Positions 32,531 through 41,224 of a stretch of DNA of 64,000 nucleotides are shown here, in pieces. The position numbers and the translations under genes were made by a program. The stretch covers positions 1 to 64,000 of the forward strand of contig NZ_JAKOAV010000012.1 of NCBI RefSeq assembly GCF_029478095.1. Reading direction: 5' to 3'. This DNA is from Pelotomaculum isophthalicicum JI. GTDB lineage: Bacteria > Bacillota > Desulfotomaculia > Desulfotomaculales > Pelotomaculaceae. Below the pieces are notes generated by a model that did no database searches, was not told where the DNA came from, and was given only the letters and a program-made list of their open reading frames with translations. The number at the start of each line of letters is the position of its first letter. Positions within the stretch are counted from its first letter, which is position 1.

Positions 32531-33847
32531 ATGAAAGCAAACGCGGAAAGGATAGAAAAGAACACTGTTCTCCTTGAGGTAGAGGTGGATGCCGAACTAT
32601 TCTCACAGGCAGTAAATAAAGCCTACCGCAATATAGTTAAGAAAGTAAACATTCCGGGTTTCCGCAAGGGGAAAACCCCGCGACATATTCTTGAGCGTTA
32701 TATCGGTAAGGAAGCTCTGTATGAAGAAGCGATGGAAGCCCTGGTGCCTGAGGCTTATTTTGACGCAGTGAAGGATACCGGTATAGAACCTGTTGACAAG
32801 CCTCAAGTTGAGATTGTGCAGGCTGAAGAAGGCAAGCCGGTGGTGTTCAAGGCCACTGTAATAGTAAAACCGGAAGTGGAACTAGGCCAGTACAAGGAGT
32901 TGGAAGTAGTTAAACAGTCCTATAAAATTGAAGATGAAGATATTCAGAAAGAACTTGACCGCCTGCAGAACAGCCATGCCAAGCTGCTGACAATGGAAGA
33001 AGGCACTGTGGAGAAAGATGATATAGCGGTTATTGATTTTCTGGGAAAAACGAATGGCGAGCCCTTTAAAGGAGGGGAAGGAAAAGACTATTCCTTGGAA
33101 ATTGGTTCCGGTTCCTTTATTGAGGGATTCGAAGACCAGATAATAGGCATGACTATTAATGAAACCAGGGATATCCAGGTAACATTCCCCAACAGTTACC
33201 AGTCGGAAGAATTAGCCGGTAAGGAAGCCACTTTTACCGTAACAGTTAAAGAAATAAAAAGAAAAGAGCTGGCGCCCCTGGATGATGAGTTTGCCAAAGA
33301 TGTCAGTGAGTTTGATACTCTTCAGGAATTAAAGGACGATATCAAGAATAAATTAATACAAGCTGCTGAAAGCAGGGCAAAATTCATGCTCAGGCGGGAA
33401 CTGCTTGATAAAGCCGTCGACAACGCTGTCGCTGAAATTCCGGACAGTATGATTGAGCAGCAAACCAGGGAAATGTTTAAAAACATTGGAGACAACTTTG
33501 CCAGACAGGGGCTTTCGGTAGAGGATTATCTTAATTACAACAAGTCCTCTATTGAAAAGATGAAAGAAGATATGCGTCCGGAAGCCGAACGGAACGTTAA
33601 AACTTCGCTGGTTATGGAATCTATTGGTAAGGCTGAAGGTATTACGGCCACTGAAGAAGAAATACAAGCGGAAATTGAAAAAATCGCTTCAGCGTACCGT
33701 CAGGATCCGGAAGAATTTCGTAAGACGATTGAAAGTGAAGGCAGCTTAGATTTTATCAAAGATAATATAGTAAAAGAAAAAACATTTCAATTTTTGGTCG
33801 ATAATGCAAAAATAATTGAGGACACGAACGTGGAAACTGCGGAATAG
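32531..33847 (+). CDS. tig: Trigger factor (ribosome-associated chaperone, PPIase)
   Basis: A 438-residue protein with the ribosome-binding signature VNIPGFRKGKTPRHILE near residue 40, a central FKBP-type prolyl isomerase domain (about 160-245; VIDFLGKTNGEPFKGGEG) and a C-terminal helical chaperone cradle. It binds the ribosome exit and shields nascent chains. The ATG follows AAGGGGGAG. The clpP gene follows by about 50 bases and clpX next, the usual order in Firmicutes. Confidence 0.96.
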   Translation: MKANAERIEKNTVLLEVEVDAELFSQAVNKAYRNIVKKVNIPGFRKGKTPRHILERYIGKEALYEEAMEALVPEAYFDAVKDTGIEPVDKPQVEIVQAEEGKPVVFKATVIVKPEVELGQYKELEVVKQSYKIEDEDIQKELDRLQNSHAKLLTMEEGTVEKDDIAVIDFLGKTNGEPFKGGEGKDYSLEIGSGSFIEGFEDQIIGMTINETRDIQVTFPNSYQSEELAGKEATFTVTVKEIKRKELAPLDDEFAKDVSEFDTLQELKDDIKNKLIQAAESRAKFMLRRELLDKAVDNAVAEIPDSMIEQQTREMFKNIGDNFARQGLSVEDYLNYNKSSIEKMKEDMRPEAERNVKTSLVMESIGKAEGITATEEEIQAEIEKIASAYRQDPEEFRKTIESEGSLDFIKDNIVKEKTFQFLVDNAKIIEDTNVETAE

Positions 33848-33894
33848 TAATAGAGGTAGCAAAGCAAACAGATTGTTAGGAGGAATAAACCAAG

Positions 33895-34485
33895 ATGAAT
33901 CTGGTGCCTATTGTTGTAGAGCAAACTAATCGCGGTGAGCGCTCATATGATATTTATTCCAGGCTGTTAAAGGATCGCATCATTTTTATCGGCGGGCCGA
34001 TTGACGATTACGTCGCCAATCTGGTTATTGCGCAATTCCTGTTCCTTGAGGCGGAAGACCCGGAAAAGGACATCCATATTTACATTAATTCTCCGGGCGG
34101 TGTGGTTACTGCCGGCATGGCAATATATGATACCATGCAGTACGTCCGTCCGCCTGTATCAACTATCTGTCTTGGCCAGGCGGCCAGTATGGGTTCGTTT
34201 CTTTTGGCAGCCGGGGAGAAAGGCAAGCGTTACGCTCTTCCTTACGCCAGGGTCATGATTCACCAGCCGATGGGTGGGGTCCAAGGCCAGGCGACAGACA
34301 TCGATATTCACGCCAAAGAAATTTTGCGGACGAAGGATATTATCAACGAAATCCTCTCCAAGCACACCGGTCAGCCTCTTGAAAAAGTGGCTCTGGATAC
34401 CGAACGGGACTTCTTTATGTCGGCACAGCAAGCTAAGGAATATGGTATTATTGACGAGGTGTTCGATGTCAGGAAGCAAAGGTAA
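33895..34485 (+). CDS. clpP: ATP-dependent Clp protease proteolytic subunit
   Basis: A 196-residue serine protease that forms the tetradecameric barrel of ClpXP. The catalytic Ser is in [11 protein letters not shown], the His in MIHQPMGG, and the Asp in the DTERDFFMS region. The N-terminus [20 protein letters not shown] is typical. The ATG follows TTAGGAGG. It lies between tig and clpX. Confidence 0.97.
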   Translation: MNLVPIVVEQTNRGERSYDIYSRLLKDRIIFIGGPIDDYVANLVIAQFLFLEAEDPEKDIHIYINSPGGVVTAGMAIYDTMQYVRPPVSTICLGQAASMGSFLLAAGEKGKRYALPYARVMIHQPMGGVQGQATDIDIHAKEILRTKDIINEILSKHTGQPLEKVALDTERDFFMSAQQAKEYGIIDEVFDVRKQR

Positions 34486-34498
34486 AAGAGGTGGGAAT

Positions 34499-35749
34499 AT
34501 GTTTAACGATAAAGGGCAGTTGAAGTGTTCCTTCTGTGGTAAACTTCAGGACCAGGTGAAAAAACTGGTGGCTGGCCCTGGCGTTTATATTTGTGATGAA
34601 TGTATTGAGTTGTGCAATGAAATTATTGAGGAGGAACTCAGTGAAGACCTGGGCCTGGAACTCGGCGATATACCAAAACCTAAAGAGATCAAAGAAATTT
34701 TGGACCAATATGTGATTGGACAGGAAAATGCGAAAAAATCCCTCGCGGTTGCTGTTTACAATCATTATAAAAGGATTAACCTCGGCGGTAAAATTGACGA
34801 TGTCGAATTGCAAAAAAGCAACATTGTAATGCTTGGGCCTACCGGAAGCGGTAAAACTCTTCTGGCTCAAACTCTGGCCCGGCTGCTGAATGTGCCTTTT
34901 GCCATCGCAGACGCCACATCCCTCACTGAGGCCGGTTATGTGGGCGAGGATGTGGAAAACATTTTGCTGAAGCTGATACAGGCCGCGGATTATGATGTGG
35001 AAAAAGCGGAAAAAGGCATTGTATATATCGACGAGATTGACAAAATCGCCCGCAAGTCGGAAAACCCGTCGATAACACGCGACGTTTCCGGAGAGGGTGT
35101 TCAACAAGCGCTATTAAAGATACTTGAAGGCACTGTGGCCAGTGTCCCGCCACAAGGCGGGCGCAAGCACCCCCACCAGGAATTCATTCAACTGGATACC
35201 ACTAATGTTTTGTTTATCTGCGGCGGGGCTTTTGACGGGATTGAGAAAATCATCCAAAACCGCACAGGGAAGAAGTCCATGGGGTTCGGAGCTGAGATCA
35301 AACCCCGGAAGGAAATGAAAATAGGAGAAATCCTTAGTAATATACTGCCGGAAGACCTTCTTAAATATGGGCTTATTCCTGAGTTTGTCGGCAGGCTGCC
35401 GGTTATTGTCACCCTGGACGCCCTTGATGAGGAAGCATTGATCCGCATCCTCACCGAACCGAGGAACGCGCTCGTTAAGCAGTATGAGAAATTGTTTAAC
35501 TTGGATAATGTTTCTTTGGAGTTCGCTCCGGAAGCGTTGAAAGCGGTAGCCGAAGAAGCGCTCAGGCGCAACACCGGCGCCAGGGGGTTACGGTCTATTC
35601 TGGAAGAAGTCATGCTGGAAGTGATGTATGATATTCCATCCCGTGATGACATAGCTAAATGTATCGTTACCAGGGAAACCATTCAGAAAAAGGAACTCCC
35701 GCGGATTATCGCCGTGGATCGCAAGAAGAAAAAAGAAGAGACGGCTTAA
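34499..35749 (+). CDS. clpX: Clp protease ATP-binding unfoldase ClpX
   Basis: A 416-residue AAA+ unfoldase. The N-terminal C4 zinc finger is CSFCGK with CDECIELC. Walker A is GPTGSGKT, Walker [10 protein letters not shown], and the pore loop lies in GYVGEDV. The ATG at 34499 follows AGAGGTGGG; a longer in-frame reading into clpP is not used. It feeds unfolded proteins to ClpP. A terminator follows at 35780. Confidence 0.97.
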   Translation: MFNDKGQLKCSFCGKLQDQVKKLVAGPGVYICDECIELCNEIIEEELSEDLGLELGDIPKPKEIKEILDQYVIGQENAKKSLAVAVYNHYKRINLGGKIDDVELQKSNIVMLGPTGSGKTLLAQTLARLLNVPFAIADATSLTEAGYVGEDVENILLKLIQAADYDVEKAEKGIVYIDEIDKIARKSENPSITRDVSGEGVQQALLKILEGTVASVPPQGGRKHPHQEFIQLDTTNVLFICGGAFDGIEKIIQNRTGKKSMGFGAEIKPRKEMKIGEILSNILPEDLLKYGLIPEFVGRLPVIVTLDALDEEALIRILTEPRNALVKQYEKLFNLDNVSLEFAPEALKAVAEEALRRNTGARGLRSILEEVMLEVMYDIPSRDDIAKCIVTRETIQKKELPRIIAVDRKKKKEETA

Positions 35750-35779
35750 GGCGCGCCGGAGTTGTTATACGCGAAAGAA

Positions 35780-35816
35780 AGCTCCTGACGGGAATAATCC
35801 CGCGGGGGCTTTTTTA
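35780..35816 (+). terminator. Intrinsic terminator after clpX
   Basis: AGCTCC with an inner CGGG/CCCG pairs with GGGGGCT (35780-35810), followed by TTTTTTA. It ends the tig-clpP-clpX region and faces the end of the convergent XRE gene. Confidence 0.8.
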
Positions 35817-35831
35817 TCGCTTAAATAAGCG

Positions 35832-36164
35832 TTATGTATCTTTTAGTTTCAAGTAGGATTCCATCACTTCTTTTAAAAATGTAACATGTTTTACATCGTT
35901 TAAATTAATGAGCAAGTCATGCAGTTCATACAGAGCCTTTTCAAATTCATCTTTAGGCACTCGAAGGAGTATATCTGGCGGAACTCCTAAGATTTTTGCT
36001 ATTTTCGCCAGAGTCAGTAGTGAAGTATTTCTCTGGCCTCTCTCAAGATAACCCAGATATGAACCAGTAATACCTAAACTATGTGATAATTGTTCCAATG
36101 TCAAATCTTTTTCCTTGCGGTACCGGCGAATATTTTGTCCACATACTTTCAGTATATCAAACAC
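35832..36164 (-). CDS. XRE-family helix-turn-helix regulator
   Basis: A 110-residue protein with an HTH_3 domain at about residues 8-64 (RRYRKEKDLTLEQLSHSLGI, YLGYLERGQRNTSLLTLAKI) and a short C-terminal helical part similar to the dimerisation tail of SinR-like regulators. The GTG follows CTGGAG by seven bases. It is divergent from the c-di-GMP operon, with about 320 bases between, and so might regulate it; that is inference. Confidence 0.85.
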   Translation of the reverse strand: MFDILKVCGQNIRRYRKEKDLTLEQLSHSLGITGSYLGYLERGQRNTSLLTLAKIAKILGVPPDILLRVPKDEFEKALYELHDLLINLNDVKHVTFLKEVMESYLKLKDT

Positions 36165-36257
36165 TTGTTTTCTCCAGCCATTTAAGAATATTTGTTAATA
36201 AAATTCCCATCTAATAAAATAACTATCCCAAAGATACACTTTTCACTGTAAAGTAAT

Positions 36258-36286
36258 TGATAATGTAAACACATAGTTGTATAATT
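36258..36286 (+). promoter_or_regulatory. Promoter of the c-di-GMP riboswitch operon
   Basis: TTGATA at 36258-36263 and TATAAT at 36281-36286 with a 17-base spacer, about 40 bases before the aptamer. Confidence 0.75.
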
Positions 36287-36325
36287 ATTGTTAATTGTCG
36301 GGAAAAGTAGAATAATAGTTTCTTT

Positions 36326-36408
36326 GGCGGGCAGACCATTTCGAAAGAGTGGGGCGCAAAGCCTTGAATCTAAGGTAACTAAGTTGCTATGATTGTCAGG
36401 CTGCAGAA
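36326..36408 (+). promoter_or_regulatory. Cyclic-di-GMP-I riboswitch (GEMM)
   Basis: The conserved blocks are present in order: GGCGGGCAGACCATT, a TCGAAA tetraloop, GAGTGGGGCGCAAAGCC, then TAAGGTAACTAAGTTGCTATG with the closing strand GGCTGC. The ligand-contacting CGCAAAGCC and the tetraloop/receptor layout are typical of class I. It lies about 80 bases before the HD-GYP gene that starts at 36488. Confidence 0.88.
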
Positions 36409-36450
36409 AGAAACGGTGATACAAATTTTTACTCGTCCTTTCTGGAAAAG

Positions 36451-36478
36451 CCCCTTAATGCCATTGTGATGGAAGGGG
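36451..36478 (+). promoter_or_regulatory. Ribosome-site hairpin of the c-di-GMP operon
   Basis: CCCCTT plus CCAT pairs with ATGG plus AAGGGG. The 3' arm is GGAAGGGG, the ribosome site of the ATG at 36488. No U-tract follows, so the expression platform is likely translational. Confidence 0.6.
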
Positions 36479-36487
36479 TATTGATTA

Positions 36488-37063
36488 ATGTTAGAGGAAT
36501 TAAATAACTTAGTTAAAATGATCTCTATTTACAGTTTAGAAACTTATCAACATTCAGTCAATGTGGGAATAATTGCCACTAGAATAGGAAATTTTCTAGG
36601 ATTGCCAGAAAAGCAAGTTTCGTTAATCAAATATGCAGGTTTGCTTCATGATATCGGTAAAACTAAAATTGATTTAAAAATATTGAATAAACCAGGAAAG
36701 TTAACAACCAAAGAATTTAACATTATTAAAAAACATACAGAATACGGAGTTAAAATACTTTCATCTTATCCTTGGACCAAACCTTTTCTCCAGTTGGTAA
36801 ATTTACACCATGAAAGATGGGATGGCAACGGTTACAATGGTATCCATGGACCAGATATTCCTATAGGAGCAAGGATACTTGCTCTGGCAGATGCTTTTGA
36901 TGCCATGTCTTCATGCAGGCCCTATTCCCCAATTAAAAGTATGGATCAAATTATAAATGAATTAGATAGGTTTAGTGGCGCTCAGTTCGATCCCCACTTA
37001 GTCGAAAAGGTTATTCAGGCTTCAGACAAAGTATTGCTAAAAGATTGGGATGGTGTTGTTTAA
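36488..37063 (+). CDS. HD-GYP-domain c-di-GMP phosphodiesterase
   Basis: A stand-alone HD-GYP domain of 191 residues that would hydrolyse c-di-GMP. The HD motif is GLLHDIGKTKID, and later ligands are in HHERWDGNGYN and ALADAFDAMSS. The GYP motif reads GYN, a small change that does not touch the metal ligands. There is no sensor domain. It is the first gene of an operon led by a c-di-GMP riboswitch, so its product would act on the riboswitch ligand. The next gene starts 14 bases before its end. Codon use is AT-rich compared with the housekeeping genes. Confidence 0.88.
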   Translation: MLEELNNLVKMISIYSLETYQHSVNVGIIATRIGNFLGLPEKQVSLIKYAGLLHDIGKTKIDLKILNKPGKLTTKEFNIIKKHTEYGVKILSSYPWTKPFLQLVNLHHERWDGNGYNGIHGPDIPIGARILALADAFDAMSSCRPYSPIKSMDQIINELDRFSGAQFDPHLVEKVIQASDKVLLKDWDGVV

Positions 37064-37421
37064 CTTGAAATCAGGTAATTTGAATGACAGTGGGAGAAAG
37101 GCACAAATTTCAATTATTCTGTCTGAGTTTGAGATTCCTCCCATACAGGACGTACTGCTCATCGGCAAGAAAGCGCCCGTTGGTCCCGAAGCCGTTCAAC
37201 GGATGATAGACGTGCTGAGTCCGGAACAATATGAAGTTTTACAGGTAAATGAGGGACCCTTTGAAGCAGTGGTAATTCGTAATTCACTTTCCCGATTGAT
37301 TACACGGGAAAAGCTATTAAGTATTATTCTAAATGAAGGGTGTAAAGTTGCATCCGAAACAGCAGTTTTGAAAGCTCAAGTAGATATAGTTTTAAATATT
37401 AATGTTGAGGTTGATCTATAA
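37050..37421 (+). CDS. Unknown protein between HD-GYP and CBS-GGDEF genes, 123 residues
   Basis: Not recognised. It overlaps the HD-GYP gene by 14 bases and its TAA overlaps the ATG of the CBS-GGDEF gene, so all three are translated together. The sequence is soluble and mixed alpha/beta, with EFEIPPIQDVLLIGKKAPVG and SPEQYEVLQVNEGPFEAVVI. No membrane helix, signal peptide or metal motif is seen. The tight coupling suggests a partner or regulator of the two c-di-GMP enzymes. Confidence 0.7.
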   Translation: MVLFNLKSGNLNDSGRKAQISIILSEFEIPPIQDVLLIGKKAPVGPEAVQRMIDVLSPEQYEVLQVNEGPFEAVVIRNSLSRLITREKLLSIILNEGCKVASETAVLKAQVDIVLNINVEVDL

Positions 37422-38263
37422 TGTTCAAAGTTTCCGATGTTATGTCTTCTCCCGTTATCACAGCCGAAATCCTGGATAGCGTTAGTAAAGTGGCTTCAAT
37501 TATGGAAAAATATAAAATAGGCGGTCTTCCAGTTTTAGATGAAGGAAAACAATTGTGTGGCATTATAACCTCTCGGGACGTGCGTAACACCCACCACAAT
37601 CGTATTGTTGCCGACGCCATGAGCAAAGATGTAGTACATGTTAGTAAAAATACTTCTCTATGGGATGTTAAAAGCATTCTTGAGGAAAAAAAACTGGAAA
37701 GGCTACCGGTTTTAGATGACTGCAAACTAGTCGGAATTATTACTAAAACTGATATTCTGGTTGAAATCGGCAGGCATACAGATCCGCTAACCGGGCTTAT
37801 GACAGGTTCATATATAAGATATCTAGCTGAAAACATCCTGAATGACAGGAATGAACTTACGGTCATATTTTTTGACCTAAATGGTTTCGGACTTATTAAC
37901 AAAAGTCATGGACATGTTTACGGAGATCGTTGTTTGAAAATAGTCGGGCAAATTTTTGCCGAAAACACATCCGGCGGACTCTATTTTCCAGGGCGCTATG
38001 CCGGGGATGAATTCATAGTAGTGACCACAGAAAACAAAGATGATGCCGGTTTATGGGCCAATGAAATAATAAAAAAAATAGCCAATATCACAAAGAAAAA
38101 GGGCATGCCAGTAAGTATCGCCGCTGGAGTGGCAGGCGGCCGCAGAAAAAACGCGCGTGCACAAACACATCTTTCTGCGACAGTTGATGACTTAATCAAT
38201 TCGGCCAGCCTTGCCTCGACTTTATCAAAGCAACATTGTGTGCCGGTTACATTTTCAAATTGA
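37421..38263 (+). CDS. CBS-pair and GGDEF-domain diguanylate cyclase
   Basis: A 280-residue protein. Two CBS domains (about residues 1-120) bind adenine nucleotides in other proteins (GLPVLDEGKQLCGIITSRDV and RLPVLDDCKLVGIITKTDIL). A GGDEF domain starts at DPLTGLMTG; its active-site motif is AGDEF, a variant known from active cyclases. FFDLNGFGLINKSHGH holds the metal and guanine contacts. It would make c-di-GMP in response to nucleotide levels. It is the last gene of the riboswitch operon, so synthesis and breakdown of the ligand are under one switch. Confidence 0.88.
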   Translation: MFKVSDVMSSPVITAEILDSVSKVASIMEKYKIGGLPVLDEGKQLCGIITSRDVRNTHHNRIVADAMSKDVVHVSKNTSLWDVKSILEEKKLERLPVLDDCKLVGIITKTDILVEIGRHTDPLTGLMTGSYIRYLAENILNDRNELTVIFFDLNGFGLINKSHGHVYGDRCLKIVGQIFAENTSGGLYFPGRYAGDEFIVVTTENKDDAGLWANEIIKKIANITKKKGMPVSIAAGVAGGRRKNARAQTHLSATVDDLINSASLASTLSKQHCVPVTFSN

Positions 38264-38477
38264 CACAACGCTTGCCGCAACTAGGGTTAACCATATACTA
38301 CTTCTCTTTCCCTTCCGCTTTCCGCAGCACTCTTTTGATCTACGCCCCCAGTATTTCGACCGTTTATTATATTGCAGCTCTTCATCATTATAAATTGACG
38401 TATTAAATTAAATAATATAAATTATTAGTTGATGAAAATTATACCAATTTTAATTTTTGAAAAAATGAGGTAAGTTA
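38264..38477 (+). other. AT-rich intergenic region with a possible promoter
   Basis: Holds TTGACG near 38395 and AT-rich -10-like sequence near 38415, which may start the glycosylase gene. No gene or repeat was found. Confidence 0.4.
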
Positions 38478-38981
38478 ATGCCAGAAATTAGTTCATTCAA
38501 TCCGATTGTCGATAACAGGTCAAAAGTTTTAATCCTTGGAACAATGCCGGGACCAGAATCACTTCGTCAAAATCAATATTATGCAAATGCTAATAATAAA
38601 TTCTGGAACATAATATATGAAATTTTTGGACGTATTCCAGACCTAGAGTACGAAAAGAAAGTTATTTTTTTACTTAATAGAAGAATTGCTCTGTGGGATG
38701 TGTTAGATAGTTGTTCAAGAGAAGGAGCACTTGATGCCAACATAACAAATGGTAAGCCAAACAATTTTTTGAATTTTTTTGAAAAGTATTCTAACATTGA
38801 ATATGTTTTCTTCAACGGAACATCGGCTTACAAGCTGTTTAAGAAATATTCCAAACAAGATTTTAATAATATTCGTAAGTACATCATATTACCATCGACA
38901 AGTCCTACGCCTGGAAGATATGTTAAACCTTATAAAATAAAATTATCAGAATGGATAACTCTTTTGGAATATATGAATTGA
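38478..38981 (+). CDS. Hypoxanthine-DNA glycosylase-like protein (UDG superfamily, family 6)
   Basis: A 167-residue member of the uracil-DNA glycosylase superfamily. It has the motif GTMPGPESLRQNQYYANANN that defines family 6 enzymes, which remove hypoxanthine (deaminated adenine), FFNGTSAY in the middle and LPSTSPT near the end. The ATG follows ATGAGG weakly. The gene is AT-rich and stands in an accessory stretch, which suggests recent transfer. It would act in base-excision repair. Confidence 0.85.
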   Translation: MPEISSFNPIVDNRSKVLILGTMPGPESLRQNQYYANANNKFWNIIYEIFGRIPDLEYEKKVIFLLNRRIALWDVLDSCSREGALDANITNGKPNNFLNFFEKYSNIEYVFFNGTSAYKLFKKYSKQDFNNIRKYIILPSTSPTPGRYVKPYKIKLSEWITLLEYMN

Positions 38982-39142
38982 TAAAAACTTTATGAGGCGG
39001 CAAGGACATGAACGACTATTTAAAAATAGCATTAGGGATAAGACGATCAGGAAATTGAAAGGCCGTAACGAAATTGCCGGTTGATTCCATAGCATGAAAG
39101 AAATATAATATGGTTAGAATTCTGCTACAAGGAGTTGGTACC

Positions 39143-39433
39143 ATGCAGATTAAACCGTCCGCAAACATCCGGCAGAACTACAATGAGATTGCGGCATTAT
39201 GCAAGTCTACCGATGAGCCGGTGTATCTTACCAAAAACGGCGAGGGCGATCTCGTGGTGATGGATATAGAGGCGTTTACCCGCCGTGAAAAAATGCTGAA
39301 GCTGCGGGAAGAACTGCTGGCCGTTGAAGAAGACCGTTTGGCCGGTCGTGCCGGAACGACGCCGGATGAACTGGACAGCTATCTGGAAAGCATCATTGAC
39401 GAGGTGGAGCATGGAAAAGAAGCCTCAATATAA
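39143..39433 (+). CDS. Phd/YefM-type antitoxin
   Basis: About 96 residues with the Phd/YefM DNA-binding N-terminus (IKPSANIRQNYNEIAALCKS, EPVYLTKNGEGDLVVMDIEA) and an acidic C-terminus that would wrap the toxin. The ATG at 39143 follows AAGGAG; an in-frame start at 39110 has no site. It overlaps the toxin gene by 23 bases. Such antitoxins also repress their own operon. Confidence 0.88.
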   Translation: MQIKPSANIRQNYNEIAALCKSTDEPVYLTKNGEGDLVVMDIEAFTRREKMLKLREELLAVEEDRLAGRAGTTPDELDSYLESIIDEVEHGKEASI

Positions 39434-39728
39434 GGTGATTGTTTCCGACCGTGCCCGTCAGATGCTGGCGGGCCATGTCCGTTTTCTGGCGCAGAAAAGC
39501 CCCGCCGCCGCCCGCAGAGTGAAAAACGATCTAATAGAAGCCATCCTTTCCCTGCATCAAATGCCGGAGCGTTTCCCGTTTCTAAACGCTGAATTTATAC
39601 CGCTCAATAAGTATCACAAGATGTTCGTAGAGAAGTGGTATCTCATTTTGTATCAGATTAAAGATCAGACGGTATATGTTGACTATATCGTGGATTGCAG
39701 GCAGGATTACGGGTGGCTGGTGCGGTAG
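39411..39728 (+). CDS. RelE/ParE-family toxin
   Basis: A 105-residue RelE/ParE-fold protein: YKVIVSDRARQMLAGHVRFL, the helical hairpin with AARRVKNDLIEAILSL, and the strand region KWYLILYQIKDQTVYVDYIV with DCRQDYGW at the end. The ATG at 39411 follows GAGGTGGAGC. Whether it cuts mRNA on ribosomes or poisons gyrase cannot be told. It pairs with the overlapping antitoxin gene. Confidence 0.88.
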   Translation: MEKKPQYKVIVSDRARQMLAGHVRFLAQKSPAAARRVKNDLIEAILSLHQMPERFPFLNAEFIPLNKYHKMFVEKWYLILYQIKDQTVYVDYIVDCRQDYGWLVR

Positions 39729-39907
39729 ATTTAGATATATGGCGTAATGGTTGTTAGAATAAAAGTTTGGGAAATTACTGAGCTTTCGAGGTATGTCTAT
39801 AGCATGGAACTACGGAGGTAGAGGCACAATCTATGGCGTTAACTCTCGGAGTAAGATTAGAAAAGGCAATATAGCTGTAACATTTGAATTTATCACGGAG
39901 GAGACGC

Positions 39908-41128
39908 ATGGAAATATCAGTTGATCTATGCCGCATGCTTTCGACGCTGTCTCTCTGTCTGGATTTTACAAGCGAGGGAATCCAACGGCATCATCAGAGG
40001 GTAGCCTATATCGGATTAAGTTTGGGTAAAGAAATTGGCCTGACAGACGAAGAAAAAAACCTTATTTTTATGGCGTCCATAATTCATGACGCTGGTGTCA
40101 GCACTTGGCAGGAAAAAAATAAGCTAATAAATTTTGAGGTGGAAAATCCGTGGGATCATTGTAAAAAAGGTTATGAGAAGATTTCCGGTGTAGACATTTT
40201 ATGTCCGGTTGCCGAGATCATCTTAAGTCACCATGACCGCTTCGACGGCAACAACATATCCGGGCTTTACGGCAAGGAAATACCATTAATTGCGCGGATC
40301 GTCCACCTGGCCGACCGTGTGGAAGTTTTGCTGAGACATGATACGCATGTTTTAAAACAGTATAACGGTGTGACGCATGCGATAGAAAAGCTTTCCGAAC
40401 AGGCCTTTGATCCGGAGCTTGTGTCTGCTTTTAAAAACCTGGCCGGCCGGGAAAGTTTCTGGTTAGAATTAACATCACCTTTTTTATCACACGGACAAAC
40501 GAACGTCTGTTTAAATTCAATAGTTAATATTAATGAAAAAGACATGAAACAGATGGCAACAATGTTTGCCAGTGTAATTGATGAAAAAAGTCCTTTCACT
40601 CATAGACATTCCCAAGGCGTGGCGGCAGTGGCTGTGCACCTTGCCGCCGCAATGGGTTTTGGACGTGAAGAGGTCTTTTTAATAGAACTAGCCGGACTTT
40701 TGCATGACATAGGCAAACTCTCAATACCAGACGAAATTCTAGAGAAGCCGGGCTCTCTCACCGCGGAGGAATTCGCGGTAATTAAGCAACACACTTACTA
40801 CACTTACCAAATTCTTAGTGAGGCCGGCGCTCCTTATCCAATTCCGGAGTGGGCCGCCTACCACCACGAAAAACTGGACGGCAGCGGTTATCCATTCCAC
40901 TTGGATGCTTCACAGTTAGAGACCGGTTCAAGGATTTTAGCTGTCGCAGACGTTTTCACAGCTCTCCGTGAAGATCGTCCCTACAGACCGGGTATGAGCA
41001 AAAGAAATATTGAGGAAATTATGGGCAAGATGGTCACTACCGCCGCGTTAGACAGCAAAGTGGTCAATGTTCTTTTGGATCTATATGATAAATTAGATGA
41101 AGTGTTCACTGCCATAGCACTTGAATAG
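39908..41128 (+). CDS. Tandem HD-GYP-type phosphodiesterase
   Basis: A 406-residue cytoplasmic protein with two HD domains. The first has SIIHDAGVS and HHDRFDGNN and lacks the GYP motif; the second is a full HD-GYP with GLLHDIGKLSIP, HHEKLDGSGYP and AVADVFTALREDRPYR. The second is probably the c-di-GMP phosphodiesterase and the first a degenerate or cGAMP-type partner. The ATG at 39908 follows ACGGAGGAG. It is the second c-di-GMP-related unit within 4 kb. Confidence 0.88.
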   Translation: MEISVDLCRMLSTLSLCLDFTSEGIQRHHQRVAYIGLSLGKEIGLTDEEKNLIFMASIIHDAGVSTWQEKNKLINFEVENPWDHCKKGYEKISGVDILCPVAEIILSHHDRFDGNNISGLYGKEIPLIARIVHLADRVEVLLRHDTHVLKQYNGVTHAIEKLSEQAFDPELVSAFKNLAGRESFWLELTSPFLSHGQTNVCLNSIVNINEKDMKQMATMFASVIDEKSPFTHRHSQGVAAVAVHLAAAMGFGREEVFLIELAGLLHDIGKLSIPDEILEKPGSLTAEEFAVIKQHTYYTYQILSEAGAPYPIPEWAAYHHEKLDGSGYPFHLDASQLETGSRILAVADVFTALREDRPYRPGMSKRNIEEIMGKMVTTAALDSKVVNVLLDLYDKLDEVFTAIALE

Positions 41129-41224
41129 GATTAGTAAACTTCTCCCTAAATAGAATTTTGGTTAAAATTTCAAAAACTTAGCAATACTATGATTAGTATT
41201 TCTGTTCGATGGGAGGAGAAACTA

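Noticed and set aside
34274-34498. An upstream extension of clpX into clpP
   Set aside because: ClpX homology begins with the zinc finger right after the ATG at 34499, which has a good ribosome site; the extension only reads clpP in another frame.
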